Assembly (NCBI RefSeq): GCF_913062725.1
Contig: NZ_CAJXWY010000020.1
Location: 1 to 63,501, forward strand
From: an uncultured Thiohalocapsa sp.
Lineage (GTDB): Bacteria; Pseudomonadota; Gammaproteobacteria; Chromatiales; Chromatiaceae
Length of the DNA stretch: 63,501 bases
Direction of reading: 5' to 3'
How positions within the stretch are numbered: position 1 is the first letter of the stretch; every line of letters starts with the position of its first letter. The translations under genes and the position numbers were made by a program. The notes below the pieces were generated by a model that made no database searches, had not been told where the DNA came from, and was given only the letters and a program-made list of their open reading frames with translations. This document shows positions 1-9,777 of this stretch, in pieces.

Positions 1-1106
<1,106 letters not shown>

Positions 1107-1110
<4 letters not shown>

Positions 1111-1787
1111 ATCGGCACCTCCGGCGTGTCGGCGCGGGCGGCCGTGCCCGCGGCCCCGGCAGCGGCCGCTGCGCGGGGTGTTGCCCGGCCCTTGGCAAGC
1201 GCCAACAGCCGTGCCTCGATGCGGGCACGATCGCGCAGCAGCCCTTCCAGGCTCATATCCAGCACCGCGCCGCTGGCGGCCACGACCAGCCCGGCCGCCA
1301 GATCGCCGTCCGCGCGCAGCGCCGGCGGATCGATGCCGGACTGCGCCAGCCACCCCAGCGCGATCTCGCGCTCGGCCCGGGGCCAGCCGCCGGCATGACG
1401 GATGCTCCAGCCCCGTTTGGGCAGGCGCTCCAGGGCCTGCGCCAGCGTGGTGTCCACCCAACGCCGGCGCTGCTCGGCCTGCGCCCAACGCTCGGTGAGC
1501 TGCGCCCGCAGCCTGGGCCAGGCTGCGGTGATGAGCGCCTCGTCGGCGTGCTCGCCACGCCGGCGCTCGGTGGTGGCGCGCTCCGCCGCAGCGGCGCGCA
1601 GGATCCCCTCGGCACGGGCGCGCTCGGCGAGGACGCGCTCATGCAGGGCCGCGCGCTCGCGCCGGTAGGCGTCGTCCATGAGGGCGCGGGCACGCGTCTC
1701 GGCCGCTGTGTGCATCTGCCGGCAGGTCTTGTCACGCTCGTCCGCCACCAGCTCGAGCAGTGCGCGCTCGCGTTCTTCGGTGTTCAT
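1107..1787 (-). CDS. atpE: V/A-type ATPase peripheral stalk subunit E, left operon
   Basis: About 226 residues. The N-terminal half is a long charged helix rich in Glu, Arg and Ala (TEERERALLELVADERDK onward), as expected of the stator subunit E that pairs with G/H. The C-terminal half has alternating hydrophobic segments, with GLVVAASGAVLDMSLEGLL matching the conserved subunit-E end (GG-V-SSDG-I-VDNTLE type). The start at 1787 overlaps the stop of subunit F by 4 nt; the in-frame upstream extension to 1913 would run over the whole end of F and was not used. Identity rests mainly on coiled-coil character, the C-terminal motif and position between F and A. Confidence 0.8.
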
Positions 1788-2107
1788 TCCGCCAGTCCCA
1801 ACTGTCGTTTCAACGCCGCCGTGAGATCGCCGGGCTCGCAGCGTCCGCGGGCGTCCGCCACCACCACACAGAGCGGGCGTTGCGCGGTCAGCGCCTCGGT
1901 CCGCAGCGCGCACGGCAGCTCAGCGGCGGCCTCGGCGGTGAGGATGATGAGCCCGACGCCGGCATCTCGGCGCAGCGCGCGCACCGAGGCGGCGACGTCC
2001 GCCGCCGCCGGTGTGCGGCAGTCCGCGCCGGCGAGCCGCCAGCCGGCGGCGCTGACGGCATCGCCGACGAACACGCAGCGGATTGCGGCGGGTGCGTCTG
2101 TGACCAT
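1784..2107 (-). CDS. atpF: V/A-type ATPase central-shaft subunit F, left operon
   Basis: A small 107-residue protein with alternating beta strands (IRCVFVGDAV, GVGLIILT, LCVVVAD) and a Gly/Ala-rich pattern like the Rossmann-type subunit F, which sits on the rotor shaft of V/A-ATPases. The typical family length is 100-130. It lies 14 nt downstream of K and overlaps E by 4 nt. The sequence is short and diverged, so the call leans on fold pattern and position; the counterpart at 9778 in the right operon is 127 residues. Confidence 0.72.
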   Translation of the reverse strand: MVTDAPAAIRCVFVGDAVSAAGWRLAGADCRTPAAADVAASVRALRRDAGVGLIILTAEAAAELPCALRTEALTAQRPLCVVVADARGRCEPGDLTAALKRQLGLAE

Positions 2108-2121
2108 GGCCAGCCGCCCGT

Positions 2122-2478
2122 TCAGAGCTTGTTCAGGATCAGCACCGACACGATGAGGCCGTAGATCGCGATGCCCTCGGCGAGACCCACCAGGATGATG
2201 ACCCGGCCGAAGAGATCAGGCTTCTCGGCGAGCGCGCCCACCGACGCCGCGCCCACGGTGGCCACCGCATAGGCGGCGCCCAAGGCGCCGATGGTGGTCG
2301 CGAGCGCCGCGGCGATGAAGCCCCAGCGTTGCACGCTCGGGTCGACGAGGCGCTCGGTGATCGCCACCACCTCGCCCTGCGCGAAGGCCTGGGGCTGCCA
2401 CAGCAGCAGGCTCGCCAGTACCGCCACGAGCACGGCGGAGACGACCAGCGAGCCGGCGACGAGGACGGATTGACTCAT
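2122..2478 (-). CDS. atpK: V/A-type ATPase proteolipid subunit K, left operon (118 aa)
   Basis: Membrane rotor-ring proteolipid of 118 residues. An N-terminal hydrophobic segment (residues 5-28, possibly cleaved or an extra helix) precedes one two-helix hairpin. The second hairpin helix contains GLAEGIAIYGLIVSVLIL, whose Glu is the expected ion-carrying carboxylate; the connecting loop has the conserved AEKPDLFGR. Only one hairpin is present, so the ring would be built from c-type-sized units rather than fused four-helix subunits. Start ATG at 2478 overlaps the subunit I stop (ATGA). The paralogue at 9331 is 28 residues longer. The sequence alone does not settle H+ or Na+ specificity. Confidence 0.93.
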   Translation of the reverse strand: MSQSVLVAGSLVVSAVLVAVLASLLLWQPQAFAQGEVVAITERLVDPSVQRWGFIAAALATTIGALGAAYAVATVGAASVGALAEKPDLFGRVIILVGLAEGIAIYGLIVSVLILNKL

Positions 2479-4304
2479 GACGGACCTCCTGTGACGAGGG
2501 CTGGGGGCGCCGGCAACGGGCTGAAGACCCGCCCGGTACCCTTGAGGAAACGATTGAAGAACTCGAACAGCACGAGCCGCGTGGTCTGGATCGACACCAC
2601 CAGCCCCTCCAGCAGAATGATCACCAGATTGCCCAGCATGATGATCAGCACCGCCGCCCAGCCGGGGGCGGCGGCCGCCATGGTGACGATGGCCGCCGAC
2701 AGCGCCGCGTGCGCCAGTGCGAAGGCGCCCACACGGGCGAAGGAGAGGGTATTGGTGAGCAGCTGCAGTGCGCTTTCGGCGAGATGACCCAGCGCCGCGA
2801 GCGCCCCGAGCAGTTTGTGCGCATCCCAGTAGGCCCCGGCGACGTACCAGCCGAGGCCCGCGAGCGCGAGCCACCCGAAACCGCGATCGGGCAGCGCGAG
2901 CATGCCCACCAGGCCCAGATACAGCACCAGCATGCCGGCGTCCACGGTGAGCCAATGGCGGGCGCGCCCCGCCGCCAACGCCCCGAAGCCGGCCAGCAGC
3001 TGGCCGAGCGAGAGCAGCACCACGGCAAACACCAGCGGCACCGCCAGCACCGTCAGCGGGTGCGCCAGCGGATGCAGCCACAACGCCGGAATCACGTGCT
3101 CGACACCGAACAGGCTGCCGAAGAGGAACCCAAACAGGGTTGCGGAGGCACCGCACAGCACCATGAGCCGCGCGAGGGGCAATCGGGGCAGGAGCCAGAG
3201 CCCGACCCCCACCAGCACCAGCCCCTGGCCGACGTCGCCGAACATGTAGCCGAAGAGCAGCGGCACGACCACCGCCAACAGCGGCGTCGGGTCCGCCTCG
3301 TCGCCGCCGGGCACGCCCAGCGCCCGGGCGAACAGCTCGAAGGGCTGCAGCCAGGCCGGGTTGTGCAGCACCTGCGGCGGGCGGCTGCCCGTCGGCGGCG
3401 GCGCAAAGCGCAGCAGCGCGCGGGTATCGGCGCGCTCCAGGGCCGCCGTCAGGCGCTCGCCGTCCAGGTCATCGGTCCAGCCCGTGATCCAGGCCAGGTG
3501 CTCGCCGGCGCGCTCCAGCGCACCCACCCGGCGGCTGAACCACTCCAACCACACCGCCTCCCCCAGGCTATCGCCCAGGGCATACTCGTCGAACAGGGTG
3601 TCGAGCTCCGCGGTGAGATGCACCACCCGCCGGGAGAGGAACTGCCGCCGGGCGCGAATCCGCGCGAGTGCCGTGACGGCGTCGCCCTTGAGCCACGCCG
3701 GGCGCAGCACCAGGCGTCCGTGCTGCGCCTTGACCTGCGCCTTGGCCGCATCCAGCCGATCCGCCGGACCCAGGATCATCCAGCAATCCTCGTCGGTCCA
3801 AGGCACGCTGCGCGCCAGCATGGGCGGCGGCAGCGCCAGCGCGGTGCCGGCGGGAAGAATGGCGCAGAAGGTGCCGAGCGTCGGGCCGGAAGCCGTCACC
3901 AGCGCGAAGTCGAGGGCGCTGCCCTGCACCTTGCCGAGAATCCGCTCCAGCCACGAAAGCCCGGTCTGCTCCTCCTCACAGGCCTGCAGCTGGTCGATGA
4001 GCGGGTCCGCTTCGCGCTGCCAGGCGGCGATGCGCGCCAGGGCACGCTCCATGACCTGCACCGGCGCCGCCAGCAGCGGACCGCGGCGCAGGCGCCCGCG
4101 CGCCCAGTAGCGCTCATAGCGCTGTGCCAGACGCTGGTAGGCCGCGATGCCGGCGGCGATGTCGGCCAGCGGCCGCTCGGCGGTGTCGGGCGCGCGCAAC
4201 TCCAGCTCCACGGCGCCGGTGCGCGCCAGCTCTGCCAGGGTGCGCACCGCCTCCCTGCGCGGGCAGAGCACCTCGAACCAGCGGGTGGCGAGGGGTCGGA
4301 GCAT
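2475..4304 (-). CDS. atpI: V/A-type ATPase membrane stator subunit I (a-type), left operon
   Basis: 609 residues. The N-terminal ~300 residues are soluble and alpha/beta-coiled; the C-terminal half is a bundle of about seven to eight membrane helices. Diagnostic segments are EADPTPLLAVVVPLLFGYMF-GDVGQG, which begins the membrane domain, and TLSFARVGAFALAHAALS, containing the conserved Arg that faces the proteolipid Glu. The start MLRPLATRWFEV mirrors the MLRPLPMKHVRL of the right-hand copy, which supports both starts. The ATG at 4304 overlaps the preceding stop (TGATG). A longer frame exists upstream to 4985 but lies entirely over the C-subunit gene. Confidence 0.95.
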   Translation of the reverse strand: MLRPLATRWFEVLCPRREAVRTLAELARTGAVELELRAPDTAERPLADIAAGIAAYQRLAQRYERYWARGRLRRGPLLAAPVQVMERALARIAAWQREADPLIDQLQACEEEQTGLSWLERILGKVQGSALDFALVTASGPTLGTFCAILPAGTALALPPPMLARSVPWTDEDCWMILGPADRLDAAKAQVKAQHGRLVLRPAWLKGDAVTALARIRARRQFLSRRVVHLTAELDTLFDEYALGDSLGEAVWLEWFSRRVGALERAGEHLAWITGWTDDLDGERLTAALERADTRALLRFAPPPTGSRPPQVLHNPAWLQPFELFARALGVPGGDEADPTPLLAVVVPLLFGYMFGDVGQGLVLVGVGLWLLPRLPLARLMVLCGASATLFGFLFGSLFGVEHVIPALWLHPLAHPLTVLAVPLVFAVVLLSLGQLLAGFGALAAGRARHWLTVDAGMLVLYLGLVGMLALPDRGFGWLALAGLGWYVAGAYWDAHKLLGALAALGHLAESALQLLTNTLSFARVGAFALAHAALSAAIVTMAAAAPGWAAVLIIMLGNLVIILLEGLVVSIQTTRLVLFEFFNRFLKGTGRVFSPLPAPPALVTGGPS

Positions 4305-5101
4305 CAGGCCGCCTCTTTGCGGGTGCCGGCCGCCGGCACCTCGGGGAACAGGGCCCGATCCAGCAGCGCCCGGCGCAGGCGCTCCAGGTCCAGCGCCAAC
4401 AGCGCCAGGTAGGCGAAGGGCGCCGCCGGCGACAGGCCGAGGCCGTGGAAACGCAAGCGCAGACGCTCGCGCAATTCCTGGCGGCGGGTCCAGGCGCGCT
4501 GCGGGGGGCAGCAGCGAAACGCGGCCAGGTGCGCGGCGAGCAGCCCGGAGAGACCGTCCAGATTGGCGCGCACCGCTGCCCGGGGCCGGGGCCATCGCTG
4601 GGGCCATCGCTGACGCCAGCCGTCGGTCCAGCGCGCCAGCAGCGGGCCGGCATGCGGATCCAGCAGCGGCGTCAGCCCGGCGCTCGCCACCCGGGCCGGG
4701 ATCGGCGTGGCGTCGGCGTCGAGCAGGGCCGCCAGCGGCGCGACCCGGCCCGCCCACGCCGGCACTGCGCCACCCGCGCGCAGTTGCTCGAGAACACCGG
4801 CCAGCGCCAGCCAGTGGGTCCAGCGCACCGCGTCGCGCCAGGCCTCGGGCACGAAGCCGGCGACGGTATCGATCTCGGAGAGCAGCAGCGCGCGTACGCC
4901 GGCCTCGATGTCGGCGGCGGTACTGGCGGCCGAGAAACCCTTCACCCAATCGTGATGCGGGCCGTTGCGGGCCTCCTCCAGCCATGCGCCGAGCCCCCGG
5001 ATGCCGCTGATGCGCCGCCAGTCATGCTCGGTGGGCAGGCGCCCGTAGCGCGCCTGCAACCGCGCCTGGGCGTGGGCGAAGTCGCGGCTCAGGGCGCTCA
5101 T
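4304..5101 (-). CDS. atpC: V/A-type ATPase subunit C-like protein, left operon (short form)
   Basis: 265 residues, largely helical, with repeated Leu/Ala/Arg helices. By position (after the G/H gene, before I) and by the terminal segment (LRLRFHGLGLSPAAPFAYLALLALDLERLRRALLDRA, read in two parts), it corresponds to subunit C (V0 d-type), which links the central shaft to the proteolipid ring. The C-terminal piece resembles the YLILREHDLHRLYALIQGRLL end of the right-hand copy. It is about 87 residues shorter than that copy (352) and shorter than family norms of roughly 330-390, so part of the repeated helical body appears missing. The downstream junction with I overlaps (TGATG). The family call is by context plus weak similarity. 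Confidence 0.62.
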   Translation of the reverse strand: MSALSRDFAHAQARLQARYGRLPTEHDWRRISGIRGLGAWLEEARNGPHHDWVKGFSAASTAADIEAGVRALLLSEIDTVAGFVPEAWRDAVRWTHWLALAGVLEQLRAGGAVPAWAGRVAPLAALLDADATPIPARVASAGLTPLLDPHAGPLLARWTDGWRQRWPQRWPRPRAAVRANLDGLSGLLAAHLAAFRCCPPQRAWTRRQELRERLRLRFHGLGLSPAAPFAYLALLALDLERLRRALLDRALFPEVPAAGTRKEAA

Positions 5102-5430
5102 GGCGATCCTCCCGTGAGCTCGGCGGCCAGCGCCGCCGCCAGCGCATCGACGGCGGCCGGATCGGGTGCTGCGGCCGCCTCGTCGGCGGCGCCATCGGCG
5201 GCGAGCTCGGCCAAGCCGCGTTGGATGCCGCGGTCGGCGATCCGGTGCGCAGACCGGATGCGCCGCTCGGCGCGCTCGGCGATGCCGCGGGCCGCGCCCT
5301 CGGCGGCGGTGACGCGGGCATTGGCCTCGTCACGGCAGACGACCACCGCCTGCCGAGCCTCTGCCTCGGCGCCCAGCACACGATTGAAGGCCGCATCCAC
5401 GCCGCGATTGTCGGCACGAGGGTCGTTCAT
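5098..5430 (-). CDS. V/A-type ATPase stalk subunit G/H, left operon
   Basis: About 110 residues and almost entirely a predicted coiled coil (VDAAFNRVLGAEAEARQAVV and following Ala/Glu/Arg helices), matching the stator subunit called G or H that pairs with E. Residue spacing parallels the first gene of the right operon (LLDAEVRAETIAQEAEQERE). The ATG at 5430 is chosen because GGGA stands about 11 nt upstream; a GTG at 5499 would add 23 residues but has no ribosome site. The stop overlaps the next gene's start by 4 nt. This is the promoter-proximal gene of the left operon. Confidence 0.7.
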   Translation of the reverse strand: MNDPRADNRGVDAAFNRVLGAEAEARQAVVVCRDEANARVTAAEGAARGIAERAERRIRSAHRIADRGIQRGLAELAADGAADEAAAAPDPAAVDALAAALAAELTGGSP

Positions 5431-5717
5431 GGCTGCAATGTTCCCATCTGCCTGTGCTTGCGCCGCCGCTTCGGCGGTTCCTGTGCCGCTGTCGGCCACG
5501 CCTGCATCGAATCGTCACGTCCCTGTTGGAATATTAGTACATGCTCATGGGATTGGCGGGCGCCGCGGCGTCGGAGCCGCGAGCCTCTCTGTAAGTGCAT
5601 TAATGACTACTGATCCAAGGCAAGATTCGCATGCAGAGTACTGGCCAGAGGGACCGGCCTTTCGCTACTCTCTGCCCTGATGGCCGATCGCCATCGTCGC
5701 CGTCCCCGGAGTCAGCT
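5431..5717. promoter_or_regulatory. shared divergent upstream region of the two V/A-ATPase operons
   Basis: 287 bp separate two operons transcribed away from each other. The middle (about 5515-5640) is noticeably richer in A and T than its surroundings and contains TAATATTC-, TAATGACTACT- and TACT-like stretches that could hold divergent promoters. No pair of -35/-10 boxes is convincing enough to name. A GGAG ribosome site ends at 5710, before the ATG at 5718. Such an arrangement allows one regulator to control both pumps, but that is inference. Confidence 0.5.
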
Positions 5718-6035
5718 ATGGACGAAACCCTGAAACGCCTGCTCGACGCCGAGGTGCGTGCCGAGACGATCGCGCAGGAAGCCGAGCAGGAGCGTGAGCG
5801 CATCATTCAGGCGGCCATGGCCGACGCCCGGGCCGAGGATCAGCGCTTCACCGCGCGGATACCGGATCTGCACCGCAGCTTGATCCACAAGGCCGAAGAG
5901 CGCGCGACGCAGACCATCGCCGAGCTCAAGCGCCGCTACGACGAGCGCCACGTCCAGCTGCGCAACCTGGCGGAAGAGCGCGAGCTGGTCGCCTTGGAGA
6001 CCGCCTTCGAGCTGCTCGTCGATCCCAGCCGCTGA
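5718..6035 (+). CDS. V/A-type ATPase stalk subunit G/H, right operon
   Basis: 105 residues, one continuous charged helix (LLDAEVRAETIAQEAEQERE, then RYDERHVQLRNLAEERELV), as expected of the coiled-coil stator subunit that binds E at the periphery of V/A-ATPases. The start at 5718 is preceded by GGAG with 7-nt spacing; longer in-frame starts lack a ribosome site. It opens the right operon, and 197 bp of GC-rich non-coding DNA follow before subunit C. Confidence 0.75.
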   Translation: MDETLKRLLDAEVRAETIAQEAEQERERIIQAAMADARAEDQRFTARIPDLHRSLIHKAEERATQTIAELKRRYDERHVQLRNLAEERELVALETAFELLVDPSR

Positions 6036-6232
6036 ATGCACGCCCGCACGCCTGCACACCCGGGGCCGCCGCCCCCGGCCGCGCCCTTCGTGCCCGCAAG
6101 ACGGCCTCATCCGGGCGCCTCGCTCATCTCAGGGGTGGGCCGCCACCTGGCCGATGTCCCAGCCGCAGGCGCAGGCTTACCCACCCGTCCAGCCACCCCT
6201 CCAGCCCTCTGGCCAGCGGCGCCCATGCGGTC

Positions 6233-7291
6233 ATGAGCAACAGCGACCAGGCCTATCTGCAGACCCGGGTGACCGCCATGTCCGTGCGGTTGCTGGATGC
6301 GCCCGCGCTGGCGGCGCTCGCGCAGCTCGACCTCCAGGCACTGGCGGAGCGCCTCCAACTGGAGCCAATACTCGACGAGCAGCTGTCGCCGCGGGTTAAG
6401 GCCCGTGCCGTCGAGCAGACGCTGCTGCAGCGCCTGCTCGCCGATCTCGTGGTGCTGACGCGGCCGATGGCGGCGGCCGAGCGCGGGCTGTTGCTCGCCT
6501 GGGCGCGCAAGTACGCGCTGTTCAACCTCAAGACCTTGATCCGCGGTAAGCTCCACGCGCTCGATCAGGCGCACATCCGCGAGAACCTCTACGAGCTCCC
6601 CGCCCGGGTGCGCCTGCCCCACCAGGAGCTGTATCGGGCCGAGAATGTGGCCGAGCTGCTGCGGGTGCTGGAACGCGGACCATTGCGCGTCATCGCGCGC
6701 CAGGCGCGCGAATCCTACGAGCAGCATCGCGACGCCTTCGTGCTGGAGGCGGCCGTCGACCAGCGCTACTACGCCGAGCTGGCGCGCCAGGGCAATCAGC
6801 TGCGCGGCGCCGAGGCACCGGCGATCCAGTACCTCATCGGCAGCGTGCTGGATCGTATCAATGTGCTGTGGCTGCTGCGCTTTCGCTTCGCCTTCGGCTT
6901 CTCACCCAGCGAGGCCTTCTATCAGCTGGTGCCGTCGAAGCGGCTGCTGCACCGTGACCGACTGCTGAGTCTCGCCAACATCGACGGCTTCGACGAAGTG
7001 CTCGCCGCCATGCCCGCGCCCCTGAGCTCGGCGCTGGCGGGCAGCCCCAGTATCATCGAGGTGCAGCGCCGGGTCGGTGTCATGCTCATCGACGAATGCC
7101 GCCGCACCCTCAAGCGCGGGCGCTCCGGTGTCGCCCGCGCGCTGGCCTATCTGATCCTGCGAGAGCACGACCTGCACCGGCTCTATGCGCTGATTCAGGG
7201 CCGGCTGTTGGGGCTGCCGCAGGAGGTCATCGACATCGCCGTCGAGCTGGCGGAGCCGCATTGCCCAAGCGGCATCGCCGTGGCCGCGTAA
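6233..7291 (+). CDS. atpC: V/A-type ATPase subunit C, right operon
   Basis: 352 residues, all-helical, with the typical subunit C (V0 d/NtpC) features. These are YLQTRVTAMSVRLLD near the start, three internally similar helical repeats, FNLKTLIRGKL, which is the family's hallmark (N-x-K-x-L-I-R/KGK), and a C-terminal AYLILREHDLHRLYALIQGR. The subunit is the socket that joins the central rotor shaft to the K ring. Length matches the family, unlike the 265-residue equivalent in the left operon. Confidence 0.9.
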   Translation: MSNSDQAYLQTRVTAMSVRLLDAPALAALAQLDLQALAERLQLEPILDEQLSPRVKARAVEQTLLQRLLADLVVLTRPMAAAERGLLLAWARKYALFNLKTLIRGKLHALDQAHIRENLYELPARVRLPHQELYRAENVAELLRVLERGPLRVIARQARESYEQHRDAFVLEAAVDQRYYAELARQGNQLRGAEAPAIQYLIGSVLDRINVLWLLRFRFAFGFSPSEAFYQLVPSKRLLHRDRLLSLANIDGFDEVLAAMPAPLSSALAGSPSIIEVQRRVGVMLIDECRRTLKRGRSGVARALAYLILREHDLHRLYALIQGRLLGLPQEVIDIAVELAEPHCPSGIAVAA

Positions 7292-7343
7292 CCCAAACAA
7301 CCGCGACCATCGCCCCACCCCAACGCCGGCGGAGGATTGAACC

Positions 7344-9248
7344 TTGCTGCGCCCACTGCCGATGAAGCATGTCCGCCTGCTGGTGATGACCGACGATCTG
7401 CCGCAGGCGTCGCTGACCCTGGCCGAGACCGAAAGCTTCCACCCGGACGAGCGCCCGCCGGAGATCCAGGCGCTCGCGGGTGCACCCGGACGGGACTATC
7501 GCGAGCGCTACCGCCAGGCGGCGACGCGGCTGGACAAGATCGCCAAGTTGGTGGGGGTGGCACCGACGCCGCCCATGCGGCAGGTGCACGTGGTACACCC
7601 GGACGAGCTCGCCGCCGTGGGCAGCCTGCTGCGCGAGCGCTGGGAGGAGGCCGCGCGGTTCGAGGAGGCGTTCCGGCGCTTGGACGAGGAGGAGCGCTTC
7701 ATCCGCGATCAGGAAGTGGCGCTGGAGAATTTCGCCAACCTCAAGATCGATCTCGGCAAGCTGTACCGTCAGACACGCTTCCTCGACTTCCACGTCGGCA
7801 TGGTGCCGCGGGAGAACGTGGGCCGGCTCGAGGGTGCGGTGCAGCTCGCCGGTTACATGCTGTTCAATTACCTGGCGCGCGGCGACAGCGCCCACGTCGT
7901 CATCGTTGGCCCCCGCGGCGAGGGCGAGGCCCCACTCGGCTCGGTGCTGACGTCCGCCGGCTTCCAGTCCCTGCCCATCCCGAGCGATATCGCCGACAGG
8001 GATCCGGTGGCCAAGCGCGAAGAGCTACAAGCCCGTCGCGCTGAGCTCGCCGGCCAGCGCGACACCCTGCGCACCGAGTTCAAGCAGTGGGAGCGTGCGC
8101 ACCGGGAGACGCTGCTGGATGCCCGTCGCACCCTGCTCCTGGCAGAGCCTTTCGTCACCCTGGACCCATCCATCCACAGTTCAGGCTCGCTCGCCATGCT
8201 CGCGGGCTGGGTGCCGCTGCGCGCGCTGCCGAGCCTGGCGGAGCGGTTGGAACAGAGCCTGTCGATGCCCTTCGACCTCAGCTTCCGCGATCCGCGCCCG
8301 GACGAACGACCGTTGGTGCCCACGGTACCGGTCACTAACCGCTGGCTCACCCCCTTCGCGATGCTCGTGAAGCAGTACGGCATCCCCCAGTACGGCGAGG
8401 TGGACCCCACACCCATCTTTGCCTTCACTTTTTTGTTGATGTTCGGCTCCATGTTCGGCGACGTCGGACAGGGCGCCGTCATCGCCGCGGCGGGCTGGTA
8501 TTTCCGCGACAAGCTCGGACGCTTCTGGCTGTTCGGCGTCATGGCCGGCCTGTCGTCAATGCTGTTCGGCTTCCTCTATGGCAGCATTTTCGGTTATGAG
8601 GAACTGCTGCCCGCGCTTTGGACCAGCCCCATCCACCACCCGATCCTGATGCTGAAGATCGCGCTCGGCTATGGCGTCGTCTTCATCGTGGTGGCCTGCC
8701 TGCTGGCCATCTACAACCGCTTCGCCGTCAAGGATCCCGCCAGCGCCGTGTTCGGCCACCATGGCGTGGTGAATCTGGTGTTCTATCTGTCGCTGATTTG
8801 GGGCAGTCTGCGCCTGACGGGCACCGGCAGCTTCGGTACCCTGCCGCTGGTGTTGATGCTCACGAGCCTCGGCGCCCTGGCGGTCTACGCCTGGCGTCAC
8901 CTGGAGGCACCGGCGGGAGAGAAGGTCCTGGTCGTCTTTATCGAGACGCTGGAAACCGTCATCGGCTATGTCTCGAACACGTTGTCGTTCCTGCGCATCG
9001 CCGCCTTCAGCCTGAACCATGCGGCACTGTCGCTGGCGGTGCTGACACTCGCTAACATGATGGGTACCACAGGGCACATACTGGCCGTCGTCTTCGGTAA
9101 TCTCTTCGTGCTGGTGCTCGAAGGCGGCATCGTCATAATCCAGGTGATGCGGCTGCAATACTACGAGGGCTTCTCGCGCTATTTTTCCGGCACGGGCCAC
9201 GAGTTTGCCCCGCTCAAGCTGCGCCGCGGCGCCGCCGGAGCGGGCTGA
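7344..9248 (+). CDS. atpI: V/A-type ATPase membrane stator subunit I (a-type), right operon
   Basis: 634 residues: a soluble N-terminal arm of about 310 residues with coiled-coil stretches, then a membrane domain. Key segments are YGEVDPTPIFAFTFLLMF followed by GSMFGDVGQG, then ETVIGYVSNTLSFLRIAAFS with the essential Arg, then GTGHEFAPLK at the end, shared with the other copy (GTGRVFSPL). The start is a TTG at 7344 with a strong GGAGG ribosome site 8 nt upstream, and gives MLRPLPMKH, parallel to the left operon's MLRPLATRW. An internal ATG at 7362 is the alternative. Confidence 0.95.
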   Translation: MLRPLPMKHVRLLVMTDDLPQASLTLAETESFHPDERPPEIQALAGAPGRDYRERYRQAATRLDKIAKLVGVAPTPPMRQVHVVHPDELAAVGSLLRERWEEAARFEEAFRRLDEEERFIRDQEVALENFANLKIDLGKLYRQTRFLDFHVGMVPRENVGRLEGAVQLAGYMLFNYLARGDSAHVVIVGPRGEGEAPLGSVLTSAGFQSLPIPSDIADRDPVAKREELQARRAELAGQRDTLRTEFKQWERAHRETLLDARRTLLLAEPFVTLDPSIHSSGSLAMLAGWVPLRALPSLAERLEQSLSMPFDLSFRDPRPDERPLVPTVPVTNRWLTPFAMLVKQYGIPQYGEVDPTPIFAFTFLLMFGSMFGDVGQGAVIAAAGWYFRDKLGRFWLFGVMAGLSSMLFGFLYGSIFGYEELLPALWTSPIHHPILMLKIALGYGVVFIVVACLLAIYNRFAVKDPASAVFGHHGVVNLVFYLSLIWGSLRLTGTGSFGTLPLVLMLTSLGALAVYAWRHLEAPAGEKVLVVFIETLETVIGYVSNTLSFLRIAAFSLNHAALSLAVLTLANMMGTTGHILAVVFGNLFVLVLEGGIVIIQVMRLQYYEGFSRYFSGTGHEFAPLKLRRGAAGAG

Positions 9249-9330
9249 CACCCGTACCAGACCGCCCCCACCACAAACCGCGACGCAAGATTTCCGGCAA
9301 CGCACATTCAGCATTCGAGGAACGACAGCA

Positions 9331-9771
9331 ATGTTTTGGCTCGCCGCGCTCATGTCCTTCGCCATCGTCGGTCTCATTGTCACCGGCGTCTATCTGGAAA
9401 CGCGCCCCGCCGCGAGCCTGCAGCTGCCGCGCTGGAGCAAGCCGGCCGTGGGCGGGCAGTTGCTCGTTTTCGTCGCCGCCCAGGTGGGCCTGCTGCTGCT
9501 CGGCATCGACGAGGCGTTCGCCGAAGAGGCGACTGCCGGCGCCGGCGAGGTCAGCATCGGCATGGGCATCGCCATCCTCGGCGCCGGCATCCCGACGGCG
9601 CTGTCCACCATCGGCGCCGGTATCGCCGTGGGGCCCATCGGCGCGGCATCACTGGCAGCCATCACCGAGAAGCCGGAGACCCTGGGACGCACGCTCATTT
9701 ACCTGGGCCTTGCCGAGGGTATCGCCATCTATGGCCTGGTCATCTCCATTCTGCTGCTGAACCGCATCTGA
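9331..9771 (+). CDS. atpK: V/A-type ATPase proteolipid subunit K, right operon (146 aa)
   Basis: 146-residue rotor-ring proteolipid. Residues 1-20 form one hydrophobic helix, residues 46-60 a second, and the C-terminal 75 residues the ion-binding hairpin ending GLAEGIAIYGLVISILLL, with the carboxylate Glu. The loop AITEKPETLGR is the usual cytoplasmic turn. The N-terminal part is longer than in the 118-residue left-operon copy, so the rings may differ in helix count per subunit. ATG at 9331 has an AGGAA site about 7 nt upstream. Ion specificity is not evident from sequence alone. Confidence 0.93.
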   Translation: MFWLAALMSFAIVGLIVTGVYLETRPAASLQLPRWSKPAVGGQLLVFVAAQVGLLLLGIDEAFAEEATAGAGEVSIGMGIAILGAGIPTALSTIGAGIAVGPIGAASLAAITEKPETLGRTLIYLGLAEGIAIYGLVISILLLNRI

Positions 9772-9777
9772 GTCGCC

